In this document: piece by piece, positions 45,915-55,416 of the stretch
Layout: each line of letters opens with the position of its first letter
Numbering within the stretch: position 1 is the first letter of the stretch
Source: Leucothrix arctica
GTDB taxonomy: Bacteria > Pseudomonadota > Gammaproteobacteria > Thiotrichales > Thiotrichaceae
NCBI RefSeq assembly: GCF_003172895.1
Contig: NZ_QGKL01000044.1
Span: forward strand, 1 to 64,000
Length of the DNA stretch: 64,000 bases
Reading direction: 5' to 3'
Translations under genes and position numbers: made by a program
Notes under the pieces: model-generated
Database searches by the model: none
Seen by the model: only the letters and a program-made list of their open reading frames with translations
What the model was told of the DNA's origin: nothing

Positions 45915-46201
45915 TGGGTAACTCAGTTGAGTGTCATGTATACCGTAGCAAATTCAAAAAAGGCATGTATATCTACCTGACTAAAAAAGACGACTTTGAA
46001 AGTATTCCAGAGGAACTTAGAAGACGTGTAGGTACACTAGAGTTTTCATTTAGTTTCACTCTTGAAGAGAGTAGAAAGCTAATGCGTTATGACACGCAAG
46101 AAGTCATTAAGCAGCTTCAGGACAGTGGCTTCTTTTTGCAAATGCCACCACCCGAAACTAATTTTTTAGACCTAAACCTTCATCAATCAGACGGTTTTTA
46201 G
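45914..46201 (+). CDS. YcgL-domain protein
   Basis: A 95-residue member of the YcgL family. Characteristic segments are ECHVYRSKFKKGMYIYLTKK, FESIPEELRRRVG, the helical EVIKQLQDSGFFLQMPPPE and the conserved hydrophobic C-terminus. The family is widespread in gammaproteobacteria and has no firmly established function. Its end overlaps the end of hisC on the opposite strand by 15 bases. Confidence 0.88.
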   Translation: MGNSVECHVYRSKFKKGMYIYLTKKDDFESIPEELRRRVGTLEFSFSFTLEESRKLMRYDTQEVIKQLQDSGFFLQMPPPETNFLDLNLHQSDGF

Positions 46202-47242
46202 ACGATCAAACAATACGGACATTTCATCATCAGTACCTATCGTAATTCTGAGGTATTCTGAAATGCGTGGCTTGTTAAAATAACGTACCAGCACACCTTG
46301 CTCTTTCAATGACAGGTAAATCTTCTCAGCTGACTGCCCTTCTGGCGGCTTCGCAAATATAAAGTTACTACTTGATGGCAGTACCGTATAACCCAACCCA
46401 ACCAGAGTCGACGTTGTTTGCTCCCGTGTTGTCATAATCTTCTGACGGCTCTCGTCAAAATACTCACGATCTTTCATTGCAGCAGTTGCACCTAACTGTT
46501 CAACTCGCCCTAAAGGGTACGAATTAAACGAGTTCTTTACACGCTCAAGCCCATCAATCAGTTCTGGACTACCTACGGCAAAACCCACACGAATACCCGC
46601 TAACGCTCGTGATTTAGATAATGTCTGAACCACTAACAAATTAGGATATTGTCCAATTAAGCTAATCGCTGTCTCTGCACCGAAGTCCACATAAGCTTCA
46701 TCAACCAAAACAACTGAGCTTGGATTATCTTTTAAGATCTGTTCTATAGTATCTAATGCTAAAGCCATACCCGTTGGTGCATTAGGATTAGGAAATATAA
46801 TCGCACCATTCTCTTGCTGATAGTCTTTAGGGTCTATTTCAAAGTTATCAGTTAGCGGCACTTTGACAGCATCAATACCAAACAGCTTGCAATAAACTGG
46901 ATAAAAGCTATAACTAATATCTGGATATAACAGAGGTTTAGACTGCTTTAGAAGTCCAACAAAGGCATGAGCCAAGACCTCATCAGAACCATTACCAACA
47001 AATACACAGGCCTTATCGACACTATAAAAGTCAGCAATAGATTGCTTCAAGTCATCAGCATTTGGGTCTGGGTATAATCGTAAGGTGTCAGAAACACCCT
47101 CCAGCATTGCAGCAATTGCTAATGGCGATGGAGGGTATGGACTTTCATTGGTATTAAGTTTTACATACTGCTGATTTTTGGGCTGCTCACCCGGTACATA
47201 CGGGTCAAGCTCTTGTACGCGTTGACTCCAAAACTGGCTCAT
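46187..47242 (-). CDS. hisC: Histidinol-phosphate aminotransferase
   Basis: A PLP enzyme of about 351 residues in histidine synthesis. Motifs: KLNTNESPYPPSPLA near 30, FPNPNAPTGMAL near 150, DEAYVDFG near 180 and the PLP lysine in TLSKSRALAGIRVGF near 211. The arginine near the C-terminus (YLRITIGTD) binds the substrate carboxylate. I start it at the ATG at 47242 because GGAG lies 7 bases upstream; the ATG four codons earlier would include it. It is separate from other his genes except hisZ at 31686. Confidence 0.95.
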   Translation of the reverse strand: MSQFWSQRVQELDPYVPGEQPKNQQYVKLNTNESPYPPSPLAIAAMLEGVSDTLRLYPDPNADDLKQSIADFYSVDKACVFVGNGSDEVLAHAFVGLLKQSKPLLYPDISYSFYPVYCKLFGIDAVKVPLTDNFEIDPKDYQQENGAIIFPNPNAPTGMALALDTIEQILKDNPSSVVLVDEAYVDFGAETAISLIGQYPNLLVVQTLSKSRALAGIRVGFAVGSPELIDGLERVKNSFNSYPLGRVEQLGATAAMKDREYFDESRQKIMTTREQTTSTLVGLGYTVLPSSSNFIFAKPPEGQSAEKIYLSLKEQGVLVRYFNKPRISEYLRITIGTDDEMSVLFDRLKTV

Positions 47243-47285
47243 ACGGTTCTCCATAAAAAATTATTGAACCGTACGATGAGCTTAA

Positions 47286-48455
47286 TCAGGCACGGCATTC
47301 CCATACTAACAACTGTTGACCCGCTGAAACTGTCGACTGAGGCGTTAGATGATTCATACGTTTAATCGTATTAATATGAACACCCGTTTTTCTCATTACA
47401 TGCGACAGATTTTCACCCGTTTGTAAGTTGTAATATCTTCTCCAGATTCTGCCACCATGACCACTACGCTTCAAGCGTGTTTGGTAACTTAAATGGTTAG
47501 GCACAGCCTCTAAACAACGTCGCTCACTTAATGGCTGAGTGCTTTGGCTTGCTGTCTTTCGCTTGTTCTGCTGTTGCTTCCAAATACGCTGGTAATCCGC
47601 TCTTGTCTTCTTAAGCCCGCCAACTGTCTTTGGCTGAGCAGTCGAAGAACCATAAGCAGAAACTTCTTTTTTACCATGAAGGGTTTTATAAACACCCATT
47701 ACACGGCGTACGTATTCACGTGTCTCTTTGTACGGTGGTATTCCACCATAACGATCAACCTTACCTTCACCCGCATTGTAACCTGCTAGGGCAAAATGCA
47801 TATTGCCTTTATAACGGTCCAACAACCAACGAAGGTAGCGAGTACCCGCACCAATATTTTGGTGACTACTATAGCTGTTACGGACACCAAAACGACGGGC
47901 TGTTGCTGGCATTAGCTGCATCAAACCGCGTGCGCCTTTATGTGAGCGTGCACGGATCTTGAAGCAACTCTCAGCAGTAATAACCGACTTAATGAGGTTT
48001 TCATTAACACCGTGTTTACGACTAGCTTCGGTAATTGAGCGTTGATACTGCTTAGATTTGCTTTGAATCTTAGTGTAACCGTATTGATAGCAAGGCAAAT
48101 AACGCGAACGTTTCTTAGCCTTTGTCGTCACTTTTTGAGTACTTGTCTTAGACGAGGCATTAAGCAACAACTTCATGTCTGACTGACTGATATCAGCTAA
48201 CGCATTTTTAGATACGTTCCTGCTTTTAGCTGACTGACTAGCCCCAGCAATATCTTTAACACTTTTACTCAGTTCCTTTTCTAACGAAGGGGGAAACTGA
48301 GTGCTAACACGCTTATCATCAAGCAACGCGACTACTTTAAGTAAATCTTGCTCAATCGTGTCTACTGATTTAGATGCTGCGTGCCCCACACTGAACATCG
48401 TCATCAATGGTAATGTCACGATTACGCATGACACTTTCTGAATATATCTATTCAT
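47286..48455 (-). CDS. Lytic transglycosylase with C-terminal LysM-like domain (copy 1)
   Basis: 389 residues. A signal peptide (about 1-27, ending VGHAASK) is followed by a Ser/Lys-rich linker and an SLT domain (about 130-255): catalytic Glu in VITAESCFKIRAR, GARGLMQLMPATARRFGV and ALAGYNAGEGKVDRYGG, then PPYKETREYVRRV. Residues 340-389 look like a LysM (YYNLQTGENLSHVMRKTGVH, AGQQLLVWEC). It cleaves peptidoglycan glycan strands in the periplasm. It is a paralogue of the gene 300 bases upstream on the same strand, with the same domain order. Confidence 0.88.
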   Translation of the reverse strand: MNRYIQKVSCVIVTLPLMTMFSVGHAASKSVDTIEQDLLKVVALLDDKRVSTQFPPSLEKELSKSVKDIAGASQSAKSRNVSKNALADISQSDMKLLLNASSKTSTQKVTTKAKKRSRYLPCYQYGYTKIQSKSKQYQRSITEASRKHGVNENLIKSVITAESCFKIRARSHKGARGLMQLMPATARRFGVRNSYSSHQNIGAGTRYLRWLLDRYKGNMHFALAGYNAGEGKVDRYGGIPPYKETREYVRRVMGVYKTLHGKKEVSAYGSSTAQPKTVGGLKKTRADYQRIWKQQQNKRKTASQSTQPLSERRCLEAVPNHLSYQTRLKRSGHGGRIWRRYYNLQTGENLSHVMRKTGVHINTIKRMNHLTPQSTVSAGQQLLVWECRA

Positions 48456-48643
48456 TAATAGATTCTCTTAAACTCTGACTTTTGACAACCAATCCACGCA
48501 AAGTCGGATCATTAAGCCGTCAAACTAACAGGAAACTAACCAGGAGGAATCCAAGAAACAAATCAACGGTATAAATTTTACCGATCAACTGTAAATAGTG
48601 AAATGTAGACTCAGCACTAATTGCTACAAGTAAATAACATAGC
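48456..48643. other. Spacer between the two transglycosylase genes
   Basis: About 190 bases before the terminator of copy 2. It should hold the promoter for copy 1 on the minus strand. An isolated AGGAGG on the plus strand (near 48542) has no start codon after it. Nothing else is recognised. Confidence 0.5.
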
Positions 48644-48677
48644 AAAAAAATGTGCAGGCGCCTCCCCAACTGGCCTG
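48644..48677 (-). terminator. Terminator after transglycosylase copy 2
   Basis: On the minus strand CAGGC pairs with GCCTG, followed after a few bases by seven T (plus-strand A run 48644-48650). The stem is short, so efficiency is uncertain. It implies the two paralogues are transcribed separately. Confidence 0.5.
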
Positions 48678-48764
48678 TTTGGCTCTATTATTATTCTTTA
48701 TTTAACAACTGCTAAGCAGTGATTTATAAGATAGTACATGAAGTGCTTAAAGTCAAAGCAACTG

Positions 48765-49826
48765 CTAACGATTTACGCACTGCCATACCAAGACCTTTCG
48801 CCCTACTTTAACATTAAGTCTAGAAATACCGCGGTTCAATGATAATAAATGCTTCAAGCCCACCCCAGTCTGCTTAGATATAGTAGACAACGGAACCCCC
48901 TTCCTTACAGTATAAAAACGGCGCCACAGCTTGGTACGCTTAATTAAGTCAGATGATCGACGTATCTTAGAGGAGCTAGAGTCACGACATGTGTAAGAAT
49001 TAGTTCTCTGAGCAATCAAACGCCTTTGCTGTCGCTCATGTGCAGCCACTGCTGCCTTAGTTGCAGCTCGAGATCGCCACTTATAGTCAGGCTTGATGAA
49101 GTTTCCACGTACAGGAGTCTTTCGCTGTACTGCGTAAATCGCTTTAGCCTTAGTCGTAGGGCTCTTGTGGGCATACCTTACGGCTGCACTACTGCCTTTT
49201 AATCGATGATAAACACTCAGTACACGACGGACATATTCTTTTGTTTCGCGGTATGGGGGAATGCCCGAGTAACGGTCAACCGCACCCTCACCTGCGTTAT
49301 AACCCGCAATTGCATGTTCCATCTTTCCAGAAAAACGCTTCAATAAGAACTTTAGGTAACGAGTACCACCACGGATATTTTGAGAGGGTTGATAGGGGTC
49401 ACTCACACCAAATCGAGCAGCCGTTGCAGGGATTAACTGCATCAAACCTTGAGCGCTTTTAGGGGAACGCGCCGTCTGACGAAAACAACTCTCAGCAGTA
49501 ATTACTGCAATAATTAACGCTTCATCAACACCATACTTAGCACTATTCGTTCGAATGTGTGGTTGATAAGCATCTGCTTTGCTTCGCAATGTTTCAGCCG
49601 AGTACTCATAACAAGGCCCAGTCAAGCGCCTGCGCTTAGAAGTAGGAGTGTGATTACTAACTTTTTTAGCTTTAGGTTTTGAGGATATAACGCGCTCAAT
49701 AACAACTGCAGGCTGATTAAATTCTTTCAGACGGCTTTCTAATGACAATGATTCATCAGCATTAGCCGTGCCTAATAAACTACAACTTGCAGCAGCAAGC
49801 AATATAACTCTTTTCAATGTATCCAT
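48765..49826 (-). CDS. Lytic transglycosylase with C-terminal LysM-like domain (copy 2)
   Basis: About 353 residues, with a signal peptide ending near GTANADES. The SLT domain (about 95-220) has catalytic Glu in VITAESCFRQTAR, SAQGLMQLIPATAARFGV and AIAGYNAGEGAVDRYSG, then PPYRETKEYVRRVL. A basic linker (about 225-300) and a LysM-like end (FYTVRKGVPLSTISKQTG, GRKVLVWQC) follow. Both copies end with a Trp-x-Cys and have a Cys just before the SLT domain (CYE/CYQ), suggesting a conserved disulfide. I prefer the ATG at 49826, which starts directly with a signal peptide; a start 14 codons earlier is in frame. Confidence 0.87.
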   Translation of the reverse strand: MDTLKRVILLAAASCSLLGTANADESLSLESRLKEFNQPAVVIERVISSKPKAKKVSNHTPTSKRRRLTGPCYEYSAETLRSKADAYQPHIRTNSAKYGVDEALIIAVITAESCFRQTARSPKSAQGLMQLIPATAARFGVSDPYQPSQNIRGGTRYLKFLLKRFSGKMEHAIAGYNAGEGAVDRYSGIPPYRETKEYVRRVLSVYHRLKGSSAAVRYAHKSPTTKAKAIYAVQRKTPVRGNFIKPDYKWRSRAATKAAVAAHERQQRRLIAQRTNSYTCRDSSSSKIRRSSDLIKRTKLWRRFYTVRKGVPLSTISKQTGVGLKHLLSLNRGISRLNVKVGRKVLVWQCVNR

Positions 49827-49960
49827 ACTCTTTTTAAAAGTCGTCGAACCCTGACAACAAAAAAGCACATTTTATTATTCTTATATCCATGCCTTATCAA
49901 TAAAGACAGTATATCTCAGCTGAGAAACTGCAAACGTTAATTATTTGTATACCTGATAGT

Positions 49961-50764
49961 TTACATTTTTATGAGGGCTTCCATCTCTTCTTCAGTGAAC
50001 CCTGCTTGTAAACGTCCTTCCATATAAAATGGCCCGCGTAAGCCGCCACCCATATACTTTAGCAGTAAATCTCGAAAAGTGGACTCAGGCTCGACACCTT
50101 TAAGCTCACAACAGTATTTATACCAATGTGAACCGATGGCTACGTGACCAATTTCTTCTTCCAGAATAACCTTTAAAACAGTAATGGTTTCATCATCACC
50201 CGTATGCTCCAAGCGCCGAATCATGCCTGGTGTGACATCTAAACCACGTGCCTCAAATACTCTCGGCACTAATGCCATTCGCGTTAAAACATCATGATCC
50301 GTTCGAACAGCCATGTCCCACAAACCGTTATGAGCAGTCATATCACCGTACTCATAACCCATATCTTTTAAGCGTACCGTCAACATACTAAAGTGCTTTG
50401 CTTCTTCAGCAGCCACTAATAACCAGTCTCGATAATATTGGTCTGGCATATCACGGAAGCGATAGATTGCATCCAACGCCAAATTAATCGCATTAAACTC
50501 AATATGAGAAATCGCGTGAACTAGCGTAGCCCGACCTTCTGGCGTGGTTAGTTTTCGCTGCTTAACATCACGCGGTGAAATCAATTCAGGCTTATCAGGA
50601 CGTCCTGAAACTGCTACTTTCAATACCTCACCACTTGCCTCACGGCGTAGCGGTGCGTTGTTAGCGTATTCCTCAAACAAAGCCTGAGTCGCCATTACTT
50701 TTAACGAAGGCACTGGCTGCATCAAACATGCATAAGCCGCATCGTATATTGAAAGAGTAGTCAT
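49961..50764 (-). CDS. DUF455 ferritin-like protein
   Basis: 267 residues of the DUF455 family. Four-helix ferritin-like metal ligands are visible: HIEFNAINLALD near 97, WLLVAAEEAKHFSML near 118-132, and VILEEEIGHVAIGSHWYKY near 200-215. The pairs of Glu and the two EXXH motifs predict a diiron or similar site. The physiological role is not established. It is followed by a terminator and lies upstream of nothing obvious in its own operon; erpA lies on its 5' side on the same strand. Confidence 0.85.
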   Translation of the reverse strand: MTTLSIYDAAYACLMQPVPSLKVMATQALFEEYANNAPLRREASGEVLKVAVSGRPDKPELISPRDVKQRKLTTPEGRATLVHAISHIEFNAINLALDAIYRFRDMPDQYYRDWLLVAAEEAKHFSMLTVRLKDMGYEYGDMTAHNGLWDMAVRTDHDVLTRMALVPRVFEARGLDVTPGMIRRLEHTGDDETITVLKVILEEEIGHVAIGSHWYKYCCELKGVEPESTFRDLLLKYMGGGLRGPFYMEGRLQAGFTEEEMEALIKM

Positions 50765-50786
50765 AAAATAAGGTATCCAAGAAACA

Positions 50787-50813
50787 AGAAAACCCCGCCA
50801 ATGGCGGGGTTTT
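50787..50813 (-). terminator. Terminator of erpA
   Basis: A 9-base perfect stem, AACCCCGCC against GGCGGGGTT, with an AAT loop and T residues on both sides, about 30 bases after the erpA stop. It separates erpA from the DUF455 gene. Confidence 0.85.
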
Positions 50814-50843
50814 GATATCTAGCGCGTTAAAAACAACCGCGTA

Positions 50844-51203
50844 TTAGACGTTGAACGATGATCCACAACCACAGGTTGTCGTTGCATTCGGGTTACGAAT
50901 AACAAACTGAGCGCCTTCAAGACCTTCACTATAGTCGATATCTGCACCGACTAAATATTGGTAGCTCATTGGGTCAATCAATAGCGTTACACCGTTTTTA
51001 ACAACAGATGTATCACCATCATTTAGGTTTTCATCAAACGTGAAGCCATACTGGAAACCAGAACAACCACCACCTGATACAAACACACGTAGCTTTAGTT
51101 CTTCGTTGTTCTCTTCTTCAATTAGCGTCTTCACTTTTGCAGCTGCTGCATCTGTAAAGTTCAACGGCGACATATCTTCTGCCGACATAGTTTCAACTGA
51201 CAT
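50844..51203 (-). CDS. erpA: Iron-sulfur cluster insertion protein ErpA
   Basis: An A-type carrier of 119 residues that delivers Fe-S clusters to apo-targets such as the isoprenoid enzymes IspG/H. The three ligand Cys are C47 in [14 protein letters not shown]111 and C113 in [10 protein letters not shown]. The segment [20 protein letters not shown] is typical of ErpA rather than IscA. It has an 11-residue N-terminal extension ([11 protein letters not shown]) and may start at Met6 or Met11. It is in the familiar neighbourhood of argC. Confidence 0.94.
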   Translation of the reverse strand: MSVETMSAEDMSPLNFTDAAAAKVKTLIEEENNEELKLRVFVSGGGCSGFQYGFTFDENLNDGDTSVVKNGVTLLIDPMSYQYLVGADIDYSEGLEGAQFVIRNPNATTTCGCGSSFNV

Positions 51204-51268
51204 ACTTAACTCCTATTCGTCAATACATAGAGTATAACGATATTTTCCTAATCCACCTAAAAAGCAGA

Positions 51269-51727
51269 CTATTTAACTGATACTTTCCCTTCAGCCGCAA
51301 TACTCGCAGCCTCTGCAGAGATCGTGTTATTTGGGTTATAGCTCACTAGCTCATGATGAACCAACTTACCATTCACGCCTGAACCTGCTGCCATTTCTAA
51401 CAAATTATAGTGCAAGTCTCCGTTAATTCGTGACTTCTCGTACAGCTCAACCTTGTTGTTAGCCAGTACATTTCCGTCAATGCGACCATTAACCATCACA
51501 TTAGCCGCTTTCACACTACCTTTAATATGTCCGGCATCACTCAAAATCAAGGTGCTGTTCTCATCATCTGAGATAAGGTCACCTTCAACCGTACACTCAA
51601 CATGCAGGATACCTGAGAAATACACATCACCCGCAATTTTCAACTTACGGTTTAAAGATGCGTCCACTCTCGGCTTTTTAGCCGCTGCTGCTGGTTTAAC
51701 CTGCTTGTTTTTGTTCTTTTTAAACAT
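51269..51727 (-). CDS. Bactofilin
   Basis: About 152 residues. The DUF583 beta-helix core (about 28-122) shows the regular hydrophobic repeat: KIAGDVYFSGILHVECTVEG, GHIKGSVKAANVMVNGRIDG, KSRINGDLHYNLLEMAAGS. The ends are flexible, with a Lys/Ala-rich start (MFKKNKNKQVKPAAAAKK). Bactofilins polymerise without nucleotide and act in cell shape and envelope organisation, often with M23 peptidases. The ATG at 51727 has GGTG about 9 bases upstream; a TTG two codons earlier is less likely. It sits between erpA and argC. Confidence 0.92.
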   Translation of the reverse strand: MFKKNKNKQVKPAAAAKKPRVDASLNRKLKIAGDVYFSGILHVECTVEGDLISDDENSTLILSDAGHIKGSVKAANVMVNGRIDGNVLANNKVELYEKSRINGDLHYNLLEMAAGSGVNGKLVHHELVSYNPNNTISAEAASIAAEGKVSVK

Positions 51728-51837
51728 ACTCAAATCACCTACTCATCTCTCATCGCACAAATACTCGGGACAAGCCCTCACAAATCCCAAGTACTCATGA
51801 TACTCCAATTACATCAATGCGTATCGTTAAGTCTGGT

Positions 51838-52866
51838 TTATGGAAGCATTCCAGGGTGACGCAATGCTTCAGCCTCATCAAAACCCAACATCAAATTCAT
51901 ATTTTGAATGGCCTGACCTGCTGCACCTTTAACCACATTATCAATCACCGACAACACGATAATACGACTACCATTGCCCGGACGGTGCATTGCAATACGG
52001 CACATATTACTGCCTTTCACTGAACGCGTTTCTGGTTGTGAACCTGCAGGTAATATATCGACGAAACGCTCATCCTTATAACGCTCTTCATACAAACTTT
52101 GTAGATCTAACGACTGATCATCACGCGTATATAACGTCGCGTGAATACCACGAATGATCGGTAATAAGTGTGGACTAAACGTTAAGTCAACGTCCGTGCC
52201 TGCAACAGCATTAAGTGTCTGAACGATTTCAGGCTGGTGACGGTGACCAGATGTCGCATACGCTTTAAAGCTCTCACCTGCTTCACTGTAAATATTCGCT
52301 AAGTTAGGCTGACGCCCTGCACCACTAATACCTGACTTGGTATCTGCAATTAAGTTTTCTAAGTCAACTTTACCTGACTCAATCAATGGCAATAAACCCA
52401 AGGTAACAGCCGTTGGATAACAACCTGGGTTGGCCACTAACTGTGCGCCACGAACTTCATCACGGAACATTTCAGGCAAACCATAAACAGCTGTTTCTAG
52501 TAGCTCTGGGCACGCATGAGTCATGCCATACCATTCCTGCCAAACATCCACATCTTTAATACGGAAATCAGCCGCTAAATCGATAACTTTAACGCCTGCT
52601 TTTAGTAACTGTGGCACTTGCTTCATTGCGACACCGTTTGGCGTGGCAAAAAAGACTAAGTCGCAGTCAGCCATCGCATCATCACTAGGGTCACTAAATA
52701 AGCAATCACAGTGACCGCGCAAGTTAGGGAACATAGCGTCTACGCGTGTGCCAGCATTACTTCGTGATGTGACAAAGCTCACTTCAACGCCCGGATGCAT
52801 CGCTAGCAACCGAAGTAATTCAACACCGGTATAACCGGTCGCACCCACTATGCCTATCTTTTTCAT
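51838..52866 (-). CDS. argC: N-acetyl-gamma-glutamyl-phosphate reductase
   Basis: The third step of arginine synthesis, about 342 residues. The NADP loop is [17 protein letters not shown] at the N-terminus, the catalytic Cys lies in [15 protein letters not shown] near 148 and HRHQPEI with its His near 210. [13 protein letters not shown] is near the C-terminus. The ATG at 52866 (MKKIGIVG) is taken; an in-frame TTG four codons earlier is unlikely. It is divergent from hemJ. Confidence 0.95.
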   Translation of the reverse strand: MKKIGIVGATGYTGVELLRLLAMHPGVEVSFVTSRSNAGTRVDAMFPNLRGHCDCLFSDPSDDAMADCDLVFFATPNGVAMKQVPQLLKAGVKVIDLAADFRIKDVDVWQEWYGMTHACPELLETAVYGLPEMFRDEVRGAQLVANPGCYPTAVTLGLLPLIESGKVDLENLIADTKSGISGAGRQPNLANIYSEAGESFKAYATSGHRHQPEIVQTLNAVAGTDVDLTFSPHLLPIIRGIHATLYTRDDQSLDLQSLYEERYKDERFVDILPAGSQPETRSVKGSNMCRIAMHRPGNGSRIIVLSVIDNVVKGAAGQAIQNMNLMLGFDEAEALRHPGMLP

Positions 52867-52960
52867 AATAACTCGCAACTGTAAATTAGTGCCCCGTATA
52901 ATAGCGGGGAATTCTTTGGCAATCTATGGCCTTTGACAAAACAAACACAAGGAAAACCTC

Positions 52961-53383
52961 ATGTACCTATGGCTTAAAGCTTTTCACGTTATCTTTATGG
53001 TGACTTGGTTCGCAGGCTTGTTTTACCTACCACGACTTTTCATCTACAACGCAATGGAAGAAAACAAAGCAAGCTTCGAGCTATTCAAAACCTTAGAAAG
53101 ACGACTGTTTGGGATAATGACGATAGGCGCAGCGGCAACCGTCATCTTTGCACTAGCATTACTAATGATGAATGCTAGCTACCTCGTTCAAGCGGGATGG
53201 TTTCAAGTCAAAATATTATTTGTACTGGGGCTATTTGGGTATCACTACTGGTGTTACCGCATCATGTTGACGTTTAGAAAGGGTGAAAATACCCGTAGTC
53301 ATACTTGGTATCGTTGGTTTAACGAAGCACCTGCGATTGCGCTGATTGGGATAGTTGTGTTGGTTATTGTCAAACCGTTTTAA
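52961..53383 (+). CDS. hemJ: Protoporphyrinogen oxidase HemJ
   Basis: The membrane protoporphyrinogen IX oxidase found where HemG and HemY are missing. 140 residues with four membrane helices and the family hallmarks: the conserved His in LKAFHVIFMVTWFAGLFYLP, then RLFIYNAM, and the segment WFQVKILFVLGLFGYHYWCY. The Arg-rich loop ends in RKGENTRSHTWYRWFNEAP. It is a single gene between argC and rppH, convergent with the latter. Confidence 0.93.
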   Translation: MYLWLKAFHVIFMVTWFAGLFYLPRLFIYNAMEENKASFELFKTLERRLFGIMTIGAAATVIFALALLMMNASYLVQAGWFQVKILFVLGLFGYHYWCYRIMLTFRKGENTRSHTWYRWFNEAPAIALIGIVVLVIVKPF

Positions 53384-53406
53384 GTCCGACAATAACCGCT
53401 ACAATA

Positions 53407-53883
53407 TTATGTACTCGCTAAAAGCGGTGCTAATTGCTGCATCGCTTTTTCGTACACCGAACGTTTGAAGTATACAACCTCTCTAACAGGTCGACCGTGG
53501 TGAACCCAACGCCAGCCATCAAATTCAGGGACATCACTGGCCCGTAAGTTGACGCTAGAATCATCCGTGGTTAAGCGCAATAAAAACCAAAGCTGCTTTT
53601 GACCAATACACGTCGGCGTAGAACGTCGACGAATCAAATGCTTTGGCAGGTGATACTTTAACCAATCATCAGTAAAACCCATAACTTCAACGTGTTCAGC
53701 TGTCAGACCAACTTCTTCTTCCAGCTCGCGGAACATAGCTTCTAAAGGTGTTTCGCCTTCATTTATGCCACCTTGAGGAAACTGCCAAGAGCGTTGCCCT
53801 ATTCGTTTACCCCAAAACACTTTGCCGTCATTATTGGAGAGGATGATGCCTACGTTTGGCCTGAAGCCATTTTCGTCTATCAT
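53407..53883 (-). CDS. rppH: RNA pyrophosphohydrolase (Nudix)
   Basis: Removes pyrophosphate from mRNA 5' ends, opening them to RNase E decay. 158 residues with the N-terminal signature [32 protein letters not shown], and the Nudix helix [10 protein letters not shown]. The later segment [16 protein letters not shown] is also typical. In Pseudomonas the gene neighbours a HAD phosphatase, as here. Confidence 0.95.
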   Translation of the reverse strand: MIDENGFRPNVGIILSNNDGKVFWGKRIGQRSWQFPQGGINEGETPLEAMFRELEEEVGLTAEHVEVMGFTDDWLKYHLPKHLIRRRSTPTCIGQKQLWFLLRLTTDDSSVNLRASDVPEFDGWRWVHHGRPVREVVYFKRSVYEKAMQQLAPLLAST

Positions 53884-54022
53884 GACATTCTCCCTTTCCT
53901 TTCTCGTGTGTTGATTTTTTCACAACTGTCATGAATCAGCAAACGTTAGCAGCTATAATCCTCCTTTTTTATGTTAAAAATTTTACCTATTCGATATATG
54001 GTAGGTTTTTAACCAATCATAA

Positions 54023-54697
54023 ATGAGTTCTACGATGACATTGGCACTTTTTGATTTAGACAACACACTCCTTAGCGGCGATAGCGATTACCAGTGGGGA
54101 CAGTTTTTGGTCTCTAAAAATCTCGTTAACAAAGAAGAACACACTGCTAGAAATGATGAGTTTTATGCGCAGTATGTCGCTGGCACTTTGGATATCCATG
54201 AATTTGCAGCATTCAGCTTTGAAACACTCGCTTGTCGTACAATGGATGAACTGGCTGAACTGCATCAACAGTTTATGACCGAAAGCATTGAGCCAATCAT
54301 GTCGAGTAAGTCAAAAGCATTGATCGCACAGCATAAGGCAATGGGGCATACGCTGATGGTCATCACCGCAACGAATAGCTTTGTGACGCGTCCGATCGTA
54401 GACGCTTTTGGTATCGAACACCTTATCGCGCTTGAACCAAAAATCGTCGATGGTCGCTACACAACACAAGTTGAAGGTACACCCTCTTTCAAAGAAGGCA
54501 AAGTGACTCGCTTAGAAGAGTGGTTAAAGACAAATGACGAAACATTAGAGGGAAGTTACTTTTACAGCGACTCACATAATGATTTACCCTTAATGGAACG
54601 CGTAGAAACTGCTATCGCGGTAGACCCTGACGATAAGCTTGCCGCTATCGCACGGGAACGTCACTGGGACATAATTTCACTCATTGAAGACAAATGA
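54023..54697 (+). CDS. HAD subfamily IB phosphatase
   Basis: A 224-residue SerB-like HAD hydrolase. Motif I is LALFDLDNTLLSGDSDYQWG (nucleophile D10 or so and D12), motif II is the Thr/Ser in LMVITATNSFVTRP, motif III Lys in FKEGKVTRLEEW, and motif IV YSDSHNDLPLME. The helical cap (about 20-95) with QYVAGTLDIHEFAAFSFE is of the C1 type in phosphoserine-phosphatase-like proteins. The substrate is unknown; the divergent neighbour rppH is a conserved partner. Its stop overlaps the next gene by four bases. Confidence 0.9.
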   Translation: MSSTMTLALFDLDNTLLSGDSDYQWGQFLVSKNLVNKEEHTARNDEFYAQYVAGTLDIHEFAAFSFETLACRTMDELAELHQQFMTESIEPIMSSKSKALIAQHKAMGHTLMVITATNSFVTRPIVDAFGIEHLIALEPKIVDGRYTTQVEGTPSFKEGKVTRLEEWLKTNDETLEGSYFYSDSHNDLPLMERVETAIAVDPDDKLAAIARERHWDIISLIEDK

Positions 54698-55356
54698 ATA
54701 TAAATCCATACCGACCACCCGTCCATGAAGGTCTAAATATTCTCCAAATGGATGATGACCTGATACTCATCGACAAGCCTTCAGGATTGCTGTCTGTACC
54801 TGGGCGTGGCGAAGACAAACAAGACTGCCTGATTAGCCGTGTGCAGCAAGAGTATCCTGAGGCACTGATCGTACATCGACTTGATATGGACACATCTGGC
54901 GTCATGGTGCTAGCAAGAAACAAGTCCATGCACCGTGAATTAAGCCTGCTATTTCAAGAGCGAAAAACAGAAAAGCACTACAGTGCGGTGGTTGAGGGAA
55001 TCGTTCACCAAACCAGTGGCCGTATTGACCTACCGCTACTTGTAGACTGGCCAAACAGACCAAAGCAACAAGTCAATATGCTGATGGGTAAGCCAGCGGT
55101 AACTTTCTTTAATGTCATGTCGCGTAACACTGACAGTGACTCAACGCTTATGGACTTGCGACCGATTACAGGCCGTACTCATCAGTTGCGTGTTCACATG
55201 GAGTTTATTGGTCACGCTATTTTGGGCGATGACTTATATGCACCGCTGGAAAGCTTAAGTCGGTCTCCTAGGCTGTTGCTTCATGCCCGTCAACTCGAAT
55301 TTAAACACCCAATAAGCAACCAAACTATCTGTTGTTCATCGGAGATTCCATTTTAA
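54694..55356 (+). CDS. rluA: RluA-family pseudouridine synthase
   Basis: 220 residues with the RluA-type active site VHRLDMDTSGVMVLA near 62-75, ITGRTHQLRVHMEFIGHAIL near 160, and no S4 domain. The short single-domain form matches RluA, which modifies U746 of 23S rRNA and U32 of several tRNAs. Membership of the family is clear; exact target specificity is inferred. It is coupled to the HAD gene by a 4-base overlap. Confidence 0.85.
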   Translation: MNINPYRPPVHEGLNILQMDDDLILIDKPSGLLSVPGRGEDKQDCLISRVQQEYPEALIVHRLDMDTSGVMVLARNKSMHRELSLLFQERKTEKHYSAVVEGIVHQTSGRIDLPLLVDWPNRPKQQVNMLMGKPAVTFFNVMSRNTDSDSTLMDLRPITGRTHQLRVHMEFIGHAILGDDLYAPLESLSRSPRLLLHARQLEFKHPISNQTICCSSEIPF

Positions 55357-55416
55357 AGTCGTAGAATAAAGTTTATACCCAACGTCACATAATAAAAAAT
55401 TAATCGAGGTGTAACT

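Noticed and set aside
48538-48565. AGGAGGAATCC on the plus strand as a ribosome site for a small gene
   Set aside because: No ATG, GTG or TTG opens a frame of useful length within the next 15 bases.
53884-54022. Possible regulatory RNA between rppH and the HAD gene
   Set aside because: Only about 140 bases, consistent with two divergent promoters; no stable stem found by eye.
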